NCBI GenBank assembly: GCA_017936985.1
Contig: JAGBEM010000099.1
Span: forward strand, 1 to 11,417
Reading direction: 5' to 3'
Source of the DNA: Oscillospiraceae bacterium
GTDB lineage: Bacteria > Bacillota_A > Clostridia > Oscillospirales > Oscillospiraceae
Length of the DNA stretch: 11,417 bases
Made by a program: the position numbers and the translations under genes. This document shows positions 5,883-11,417 of this stretch, in pieces (the stretch's first letter is position 1; every line of letters begins with the position of its first letter). Below the pieces are notes generated by a model. The model was not told where the DNA came from. It searched no databases and saw only the letters and a program-made list of their open reading frames with translations.

Positions 5883-6664
5883 GTTTGTTCTCCTATATAA
5901 CACATATCAAAAAACTCTATATCTGTTTCCACACCCCGCAGGATCAGCCGCAGCTCTCCCACACCAGGGTAATCCACGATCTTATAGGGATTGGCGATAT
6001 CCTTTTGAATGGCATCCAGCATCAGATCGATGTGGGTCTTGGGAATAGCGCAGCGATCATGTGCCGAATACATTACGTCAAATTCTCTTTTCTTCAGTTC
6101 CTGCAATGATGTGCAGAATGTCTCCGTCGGCACTAAACCTGTCACACCGTAGAGCAGTCTGCGTGCGCCAGTATCGCCGGAAAGCAGAATTCTTGTCTGG
6201 CGATCCAGCAGGAGAATACTGCCTGGTGTATGCCCGGGAATATGGATCACATCCAGAACTCTTCCGCCAAGATCAATGGCATCGCCGTCGTTCAAGTCTC
6301 GCAATACGGGGCAGGGCTCCACCTTGCGCAACCCTACGCCACCGCCCTCTAAAAGCTTTCGGTCCGCGGGATGAAGCCAAATCTCAGCATACCGCTCCGC
6401 GTGATAAATATGGTCATAGTGGCCATGGCTGATGGCGGTCATTATCGGCATGCCTGCCAATGCCTCGGCATACTCCTTAACGCCTGACTCATCCACAGCT
6501 AAATCGAACAGCAGTGCCCTCTCCTGGCCCAAGACCAGGTAGCAATTGGCGGTAGCCTTACCCGGCTGCATGGAGCGGCCATCTTCATTGGGGCCGCTGA
6601 CATCTGAAGAAATCAGGTAAATACCTTTCCCGATTTCCTTGTGAAACAGATTTTCGTATGCCAT
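5879..6664 (-). CDS. MBL-fold metallo-hydrolase (first of two)
   Basis: 261 residues, metallo-beta-lactamase fold. The zinc motif SHGHYDH (79-85; H80, H82, D84, H85), then IPGHTPGS (H145), LSGDTG (D164) and SAHD (H202) give a complete set of dinuclear metal ligands. No signal peptide, so cytoplasmic. GGAGGTG precedes the start, 12 nt after the esterase stop. The family includes glyoxalase II, lactonases and other thioester/ester hydrolases; the sequence does not decide among them. In this operon a lactone- or ester-opening role is plausible, acting next to the isomerase with which its 3' end overlaps by 4 nt (translational coupling). It shares the fold but little sequence outside the motifs with the protein at 7679-8518. 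Confidence 0.92.
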   Translation of the reverse strand: MAYENLFHKEIGKGIYLISSDVSGPNEDGRSMQPGKATANCYLVLGQERALLFDLAVDESGVKEYAEALAGMPIMTAISHGHYDHIYHAERYAEIWLHPADRKLLEGGGVGLRKVEPCPVLRDLNDGDAIDLGGRVLDVIHIPGHTPGSILLLDRQTRILLSGDTGARRLLYGVTGLVPTETFCTSLQELKKREFDVMYSAHDRCAIPKTHIDLMLDAIQKDIANPYKIVDYPGVGELRLILRGVETDIEFFDMCYIGEQT

Positions 6665-6676
6665 AGCGCACCTCCG

Positions 6677-7654
6677 TCAAAGATTTTTCAGCCAGGCTGT
6701 GAATTCCTCCAGCCAGTAAGCATACTTCTCATTGTCCACCGATGCGCCGTAGCCGTGGCCCGCGCCCTGGATGATTGTTTCTTTGTAGGGTGTGTCTGTC
6801 ATCCGCAAAACAGCAATATATTCCTGGATCCGATCCAAACTGACCATGGTATCCTTGGTGCCGTAACAGATGAAGTGTGGGATACCGGCGGCATTCATAT
6901 GAGCCACAGCATCATAGGTATCCACAAACGCCTGCTGCCTATTTGCGTCGCGGACTTCCTCCGCAGGGAAAGACGCATACAGCATGGCGCGGTTATGGTG
7001 ATAGCTCAGCGCAGGATATACGAGGCCGCCAAAATTCAGCGCATCACTGACGGAATCGATTGCATCCTTTTCATACTCCGGCAGCGTTATAAGTCCGCCA
7101 CGTACCACATTCATAAACAGCGACACCTGAGCACCGCCTGCGCTGAAGCCGATGGCGCCGATCTGATCCTCGTCATACCCATATTCTCCGGCGTGGAAAC
7201 GAACATAGCGCACTGCCCGCTGCAGATCCATCAGCGGATAGGGTTGATAGTAAGGATTGCTGCGATACCATAGGACGAAAGCGGTGATGCCGTTTTTCTG
7301 CAAACGCTCCGCGATCTGAGTGCCCTCGTTTTCCATGCTCTTCATGCAATAGCCACCGCCGGGCACCACGATCACTGCCTGCCGACTGCCGGGCGCAACA
7401 AAGGGGATCAAGTAGGGTTCATCCTCAAAGGTGTCCCGGTAATCCGGATCGGCCAACCTGACCCACACATGGGTATAGGTGTCCACATTTTTCTTGCTGT
7501 TTCTGCCCAGTTTTTTGCTCCGCAGTGCTTGCAGCCATCCCAGCATATCCATTAGATGATTGGGATTTCTGCGGTGCTTCAGCTCCATAACCTCTTCTTT
7601 TCGATTTGGGGAATTACCGGGGGTCACATTGCCCCAAAGCTTGATTTTCTCCAT
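6677..7654 (-). CDS. Cytoplasmic alpha/beta hydrolase, acetyl-esterase-like
   Basis: 325 residues; begins MEKIKLWGNVTPGN, as in many carbohydrate-esterase-like hydrolases. The oxyanion-hole loop is VVPGGGY (96-102, a PGGG form of HGGG). Nucleophile S171 lies in GFSAGG, with the acid probably D268 (YGTKDTMVS) and H300 (GAGHGYG). The BD-FAE/acetyl-xylan-esterase group of the hormone-sensitive-lipase-like family removes acetyl or feruloyl groups from sugars. No signal peptide. An extra basic segment at 20-57 (KEEVMELKHRRNPNH..., KKLGRNSKK) between the first strand and the core is an unusual insertion. RBS AAGGGAG lies just upstream. It stands between the two MBL genes and probably deacylates imported oligosaccharide or glycoside before GH3 acts. 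The exact ester is unknown. Confidence 0.88.
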   Translation of the reverse strand: MEKIKLWGNVTPGNSPNRKEEVMELKHRRNPNHLMDMLGWLQALRSKKLGRNSKKNVDTYTHVWVRLADPDYRDTFEDEPYLIPFVAPGSRQAVIVVPGGGYCMKSMENEGTQIAERLQKNGITAFVLWYRSNPYYQPYPLMDLQRAVRYVRFHAGEYGYDEDQIGAIGFSAGGAQVSLFMNVVRGGLITLPEYEKDAIDSVSDALNFGGLVYPALSYHHNRAMLYASFPAEEVRDANRQQAFVDTYDAVAHMNAAGIPHFICYGTKDTMVSLDRIQEYIAVLRMTDTPYKETIIQGAGHGYGASVDNEKYAYWLEEFTAWLKNL

Positions 7655-7678
7655 ATTCTCCCTTTCCGCTGCGAGTTT

Positions 7679-8518
7679 TCACAGCTTATCCTGCGAAAAT
7701 ACAATGGCTGTGAAGCCAGGCGTCCCAATGTCCTTCAGTCTGTGGCCATCGGCACACATAACCCGAACGGTTTCGCTGGGTTTATCCTCCGGCTTTCCGG
7801 GGTCTTGGTAGGGCTCCGCACGTTCCCAGTTGACGCTTTTCGCCAGGGTGAGCATCCGCTCCAGAAACGTTTCATCCAGCAGCTCCGCGCTGTGGCTGGG
7901 TACGATTCTTTTTACCCCCAGCGCCTTTGCCCGCTCCAGAGAAGCTATGTATTCATCCAGGCTCGCCGCCTCGTCAAAATGCAGCAAAACCACCGGTGTG
8001 ATGGCATCACCGGTCAGAAGAATCCCTGCTTCCCGATAAAACAGGCCGATGCTGCCCCGGGTATGTCCCCGCAGAGAAACGATCTCCAGAGTCTTTCCGC
8101 CCAGGTCAAAGGTCATTCCCTCCTCTGCCGGAAGATATACATTCTCGCCCGGCTGCAGATATTGCTGCTTGCTGAAGCCTTCCGGCAGGAAATCACCATT
8201 GCTGACCGTGTTCAGTATGTACTCACGAAATGCCGGACTGCCGTGCACGCTCACAAGAGCCATATCATCGGGATGAATATACACATTCCCCGGAAATTGG
8301 GCATTTCCGTTGACATGATCCACATGACCATGGGAATTGACCAGGATCAAAGGTTTGTCAGTAATTTTCTCCACCGCTTCCCGCAGAGGGCCAATGCCCC
8401 ATCCGGTATCCATCAGCAGCGCTTTTTCATCACCGACGATCAATTCACAGTGCACTGCCTCCCGGCTGAACAGCCGATAGCAGCCCGGCGCGTACTCTGT
8501 AACCTGGTAATAAGACAT
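7679..8518 (-). CDS. MBL-fold metallo-hydrolase (second of two)
   Basis: 279 residues with a full zinc set: NSHGHVDH (61-68; H63, H65, D67, H68), RGHTRGS (H152), LTGDAI (D171) and PSHS (H209). Cytoplasmic. AGGAG 8 nt before the ATG lies in the end of the preceding lipoprotein gene, and the two genes are only 3 nt apart, so translation is probably coupled. After the ligand set there is a C-terminal extension from about 225 (WERAEPYQDPGKPEDK, then VRVMCADGHRL, TPGFTAIVF) absent from the first MBL protein; it may form a substrate-covering domain. Ester, thioester or lactone hydrolysis is possible; not assigned further. Confidence 0.92.
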   Translation of the reverse strand: MSYYQVTEYAPGCYRLFSREAVHCELIVGDEKALLMDTGWGIGPLREAVEKITDKPLILVNSHGHVDHVNGNAQFPGNVYIHPDDMALVSVHGSPAFREYILNTVSNGDFLPEGFSKQQYLQPGENVYLPAEEGMTFDLGGKTLEIVSLRGHTRGSIGLFYREAGILLTGDAITPVVLLHFDEAASLDEYIASLERAKALGVKRIVPSHSAELLDETFLERMLTLAKSVNWERAEPYQDPGKPEDKPSETVRVMCADGHRLKDIGTPGFTAIVFSQDKL

Positions 8519-8521
8519 GAT

Positions 8522-9973
8522 TTATTCTCCTAAATTTGAAATATAGTCCTGATACAGCGAGTTTTTGGCGATCTCCGCATCCGTGCCCAGGAACGCCTTC
8601 CCTGCTTCCTGATCGCCTTTGAGCCAGTAGCACAGCCATGCCGTTACATAGCCGTTGGCGTAATAAAGCATCTCGCCGTGATCGCCGTCGTTGCGTCTGG
8701 CCAAAAGTTTGGGAACATCATCCGAAATATTGTCATACAGTGCCTGCATTCCGGCCAGGGACGCAATACCGGCATCAGTTTGGCCAGTAGACCCCATGAT
8801 CATAAACGGCACATTGATCTTGCTGCTGTCAGCATACCAGCCCAGGCCGTTGGCAAGGGTGGTATCCGTACAGCTCAGGACAACCGCTGCCTTATAGCGG
8901 TAGGAATTTTCAAAAGCAGTCACCGAATTGACCACGCCAAAACCACCCTGGGAGTGACCTACGCTGCCAACATTTTCCACATCTACTTTCTGGTAGAAGA
9001 TACTGTCCGGGTCATCATTTTCCGCAATCATCCGTTTCAGGCTGTTTTCTGATGCAATGCCGGTGTTGGACATCCCCTCATCGTTGCCCACCACGATAAA
9101 TCCCCAGGAAGCCAAATGTTCAAAAACTGACTCATAGGCATAGCACAGCACACCGGTTCCATTGGACATAATCACCAGAGGATATTTTTCATCGGATTGT
9201 GTGATTTGGCTGGGATACCACACCTTGTACTGGAAGTAGCTCTGGGCCTGGGTTTCCCGATAAGTAACTGCAGACACTTCATAGCTACCCTTGCCCATAT
9301 ATTTTTTCTCAATGCTGCCGCCGGTTTTGATAGAGGAATAATCCAGGCCGGTGGTGCCGGGCACAGGAACTGCCTGCATTTTCGTATGCTCATAAACTTC
9401 CTGTGCAAAATTGCCTGCGCCGGAGACTATTCCTGCTATGTCGTTATATTCATAGGTCATAAGGGTACCGCCGCTGACGGTTACGGTATAACCAGCTCCA
9501 TCTTCCTTCGGCACCACCCGGTAACCGCCAACCGTATAACTGGGTGCCGCCAGTTCTTCCTCGGTCTTTGTCATATCCAGCAACTTGTTGAAAATCCGCA
9601 TATCCGGCGATGCCACTTCTTCAATAATGCAGGTACCATCCGTCAGGAAATACAGCTTGCGGCTGTCATAATAAGCCGCAGGAGTGGAAGCGTTCAGCAG
9701 GCGGTCACGCACCGCTTCGTCCGGGATCAAGCCAAGAAAAACCTTCAAAAGATCATTGAGCTGCAGCTCCGATTCTCGGTCCACATCCAATGCGAATACA
9801 CAATCCTGACTAAACACGCCGTCCACAACAGAAAGAGTCGCAACAGGACTAGACGCATTGGGTGCGGTCGTTCCATCCGATGTACTACCGGTCGGATCCT
9901 TTGGGTCAGCACAGCCGCCGAGCATGGTTGTCATCAGCGCAGCACTCAATAAAACTGCCATCCACTTTTTCAT
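8522..9973 (-). CDS. Lipoprotein alpha/beta hydrolase
   Basis: 483 residues. Residues 1-21 are a lipoprotein signal peptide with lipobox LGGC (C21), followed by an acidic, Thr/Ser/Pro-rich linker (to about 45). Residues 46-215 form a domain of no recognised family. The C-terminal part (about 220-480) is an alpha/beta hydrolase of the chlorophyllase/dienelactone hydrolase/PET-hydrolase type: oxyanion-loop candidate IMSNGTG (268-274), S341 in GHSQGG, D400 in MGSTGQTD as candidate acid, and H432 in DGDHGEM. It is therefore anchored on the outer face of the cytoplasmic membrane and acts on an extracellular ester. RBS TGGAGGTG. It follows the membrane hydrolase gene by 22 nt. Likely the first step of the pathway, by localisation; the substrate is unknown. 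Confidence 0.9.
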   Translation of the reverse strand: MKKWMAVLLSAALMTTMLGGCADPKDPTGSTSDGTTAPNASSPVATLSVVDGVFSQDCVFALDVDRESELQLNDLLKVFLGLIPDEAVRDRLLNASTPAAYYDSRKLYFLTDGTCIIEEVASPDMRIFNKLLDMTKTEEELAAPSYTVGGYRVVPKEDGAGYTVTVSGGTLMTYEYNDIAGIVSGAGNFAQEVYEHTKMQAVPVPGTTGLDYSSIKTGGSIEKKYMGKGSYEVSAVTYRETQAQSYFQYKVWYPSQITQSDEKYPLVIMSNGTGVLCYAYESVFEHLASWGFIVVGNDEGMSNTGIASENSLKRMIAENDDPDSIFYQKVDVENVGSVGHSQGGFGVVNSVTAFENSYRYKAAVVLSCTDTTLANGLGWYADSSKINVPFMIMGSTGQTDAGIASLAGMQALYDNISDDVPKLLARRNDGDHGEMLYYANGYVTAWLCYWLKGDQEAGKAFLGTDAEIAKNSLYQDYISNLGE

Positions 9974-9995
9974 ATATCACACCTCCAGTAGTGAT

Positions 9996-10940
9996 TCAGC
10001 GAACCGGCATATAGCGATTCAGGTATTCCACAGTTTTCTCCATATACAAAAGCGCCTGCTTGCTGTCATTCTGCAATCCGTGGCCGGAATGCTCACAAAC
10101 GATGTACTCGTGGGGCACATTGTACTTTTCCAATGCCTCATGTAAGCGGATAGACGCTTCAAAAGACTGCATCTTATCATACTTGCCGTATGCTGCCACA
10201 CAGGGGACGCTCCCCTCTTTGATCCAAAGAGCCGGGGAAATGCACTTGATCGCCTCGTCATATTCCGGCGTGCCGATCATATCCACAGTAATGGTATTTC
10301 CGGACATGATGCTGAACAGTCCGACACCTGCCTCCGGATTTTTGTCACAGCCGAAGCATTTCCAATCCTCCGTATAGTAGCAGGAGGGTCCGACACCGCC
10401 GTAGACCATCCGCACCGGTACGGGAGAAGTATCCGCATCCCGGTAGGCATAGATCATGGCCAGCGCATGGCCGGCAGAGCCGCCGGCGATAACCATTTCA
10501 TCGATGTTGTAACCCAGTTTTGCCGCTTCGGCAATCACATAGGGAATGCTTTCCCGGATTTCCACAGACTGGGTATACACATTGGCACCGGGGTTTTTCT
10601 CACCAAACAGGGTGTAATTGATGCCAGCCGACACATAGCCCAGGGAACACAGCCACTGCAGGTTCTTCACATCGTCCTTTTTATCACCGGTGGTAAATCC
10701 GCCGGGGTGCAGGTAAACCACCAAGCCGTAGCTCTTTTTGGTATTGTCCGCGGGAACATACAGGTCGAATTTATTGGCCTCCTTTTCACCGTAGGGAATG
10801 TCGGTGTACATTTTTCCCACGGAATCGTCCCACTTGACGCTATACTTCTTGCTGGTGGACATACCCTTGAACTTCAATTTCCATATTACAGCAGCAATAA
10901 AGGAAAGAATGAATGCCAAAATATAAACCAAAATCTCCAT
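9996..10940 (-). CDS. Membrane-anchored alpha/beta hydrolase
   Basis: 314 residues. Residues 1-20 form one hydrophobic segment (EILVYILAFILSFIAAVIW) followed by KLKFKG; with no cleavage site or lipobox it is probably an uncleaved anchor. The positive cluster after it makes the orientation ambiguous: the positive-inside rule would place the catalytic domain in the cytosol. Hydrolase motifs: HPGGF (78-82, oxyanion), S155 in AGGSAGH, D255 in AYGKYDK, and H287 in EHSGHG. Family: esterase/lipase of the BD-FAE/hormone-sensitive-lipase type. Three Cys pairs at about 187-198 (SCYY, KCFGC) are notable. AAGGAGG upstream overlaps the stop region of the small membrane protein gene, so the two are probably coupled in translation. 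Confidence 0.9.
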   Translation of the reverse strand: MEILVYILAFILSFIAAVIWKLKFKGMSTSKKYSVKWDDSVGKMYTDIPYGEKEANKFDLYVPADNTKKSYGLVVYLHPGGFTTGDKKDDVKNLQWLCSLGYVSAGINYTLFGEKNPGANVYTQSVEIRESIPYVIAEAAKLGYNIDEMVIAGGSAGHALAMIYAYRDADTSPVPVRMVYGGVGPSCYYTEDWKCFGCDKNPEAGVGLFSIMSGNTITVDMIGTPEYDEAIKCISPALWIKEGSVPCVAAYGKYDKMQSFEASIRLHEALEKYNVPHEYIVCEHSGHGLQNDSKQALLYMEKTVEYLNRYMPVR

Positions 10941-10952
10941 TTTGCTGCCTCC

Positions 10953-11078
10953 TTACAGGAAATCTCCGCCGAACATCTTACCGCCCAGCAGGGCACAACC
11001 TAATGCTCGTAGCGCAAGTCTGCCGGAAATGAATCCGGCTACGATCACAATTGCCAAAACGATCCAATTAATATCCAT
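10953..11078 (-). CDS. Small single-pass membrane protein, 41 residues
   Basis: Read on the minus strand from ATG at 11078-11076 to TAA at 10955-10953. AGGAGG lies 7 nt upstream of the start. Residues 1-17 are strongly hydrophobic (MDINWIVLAIVIVAGF), then small and basic residues (SGRLALRALG), then a Gly-rich tail (CALLGGKMFGGDFL). It fills the 137 nt between two operon genes without leaving a gap: 15 nt after the isomerase stop and 12 nt before the next start, with the next gene's RBS touching its stop. This packing and the RBS strongly suggest a real gene. No family recognised; it may be a membrane partner of the anchored hydrolase that follows, or a transport accessory. Confidence 0.75.
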   Translation of the reverse strand: MDINWIVLAIVIVAGFISGRLALRALGCALLGGKMFGGDFL

Positions 11079-11093
11079 TTTCTTTCCTCCTGA

Positions 11094-11417
11094 TCACATC
11101 AGTTTTTCTATATACTCTCTGGATCTCACCAGAGAGGTTTTTCTATCCACCCCGGGATGCTGAGAATATTCCAGAGTGTACCAACCGTCATATCCCAAAG
11201 ATTTGCACTTTTGGATCACTGCTTCAATATCTACCAGACCAGTTCCGGTAGGGGCAATGCAGAATCTCTGACCATTTTCAGAAATATCTGCATTCTTTTC
11301 GGTCGGCCCTGCCATACGCATATCCTTAAGGTGTATGTGAGCCGTCCGATGCGCGACCTTCTCGTAATACTCGACAGGATTCTCCCCTGTCAGTAGCATA
11401 TTGCCACTGTCATACAC
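11094..11417 (-). CDS. Sugar-phosphate isomerase/epimerase-type TIM barrel, C-terminal part
   Basis: Only the last 107 residues are in the window; the gene continues past the right edge (the GTG codon at the edge is an internal Val, not a start). It reads VYDSGNMLLTGENPVEYYEK (the D-x-G-N metal-ligand strand), HIHLKDMR (second ligand), GTGLVDIEAVIQKC (the usual G-G-x-D/VD segment) and TLEYSQHPG with the C-terminal Glu ligand. This is a second member of the xylose isomerase-like superfamily in the operon, and unlike the one at 5043-5882 it keeps Glu at the last ligand. It ends 15 nt before the small membrane protein gene. Confidence 0.88.
   Translation of the reverse strand: MYDSGNMLLTGENPVEYYEKVAHRTAHIHLKDMRMAGPTEKNADISENGQRFCIAPTGTGLVDIEAVIQKCKSLGYDGWYTLEYSQHPGVDRKTSLVRSREYIEKLM

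Noticed and set aside
7556..8533. Long plus-strand open frame (325 codons) opposite the MBL gene
   Set aside because: Covers an intact MBL-fold gene with all metal ligands on the minus strand; no RBS or motif of its own.
9197..9952. Plus-strand open frame of about 250 codons opposite the lipoprotein hydrolase
   Set aside because: Cys/His/Arg-rich low-quality protein typical of an antisense shadow; the minus strand has lipobox and GHSQGG.
11094..11417. GTG at the right edge as the start of a 107-residue protein
   Set aside because: It is in the middle of a conserved D-x-G-N strand of an isomerase; the gene clearly continues outside the window.
1..11417. tRNA, rRNA, CRISPR array or insertion sequence
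   Set aside because: No cloverleaf, rRNA segment, regularly spaced repeat array or transposase frame was seen on either strand.

Overview
The window looks like a Gram-positive, anaerobic gut-type Clostridia genome (Oscillospirales or Lachnospirales grade). The reasons are strong AGGAGG-type ribosome binding sites before nearly every gene, intermediate GC, a clostridial-style small excisionase plus tyrosine integrase, a surface protein with an NPKTG anchor, and a GH3 glycosidase with the reversed domain order known from rumen and gut Firmicutes. The taxonomic placement is inference.

Left part (1-1621) is an integration module. A tyrosine recombinase gene runs off the left edge (minus strand, 744 to <1). 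It is preceded by a 60-residue excisionase-like winged-helix/HTH gene (939-757). Upstream of the excisionase, a minus-strand promoter (TTGATA-N17-TATAAT) would make a leader of about 250 nt. This leader carries alternating complementary hexamers and ends in a strong intrinsic-terminator hairpin just before the excisionase RBS, which is an attenuator-like layout. A divergent gene (1346-1537) encodes a ribbon-helix-helix regulator with its own promoter, a perfect palindrome between its -35 and -10, and a terminator (1591-1621). Between the two promoters are iterated CCCGTATAT-type sites, one touching the minus-strand -35.

Middle part (1670-2257) is a small secreted protein with signal peptide, NPKTG motif, membrane segment and basic tail. 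It is a probable sortase substrate and seems to have its own promoter.

Right part (2438 to >11417) is one tight minus-strand operon with gaps of 3-24 nt and one ATGA overlap. In transcription order: the C-terminal part of a sugar-phosphate isomerase/epimerase-type TIM barrel; a 41-residue single-pass membrane protein; a membrane-anchored alpha/beta hydrolase; a lipoprotein alpha/beta hydrolase; an MBL-fold hydrolase; a cytoplasmic acetyl-esterase-like alpha/beta hydrolase; a second MBL-fold hydrolase; a second sugar isomerase-like TIM barrel; and a domain-permuted GH3 beta-glycosidase. Together these look like a pathway that removes acyl or ester groups and sugars from a glycoside, with hydrolases placed outside, at the membrane and in the cytosol, then processes the released sugar. 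The substrate cannot be read from the sequence, and no transporter or regulator of the operon is in the window.

In elements of the lambda and Tn916 type, attachment DNA lies beyond the 3' end of int, so the rest of this window would lie inside the element. The catabolic operon may therefore be mobile cargo, but no att site or conjugation gene is visible to prove it.
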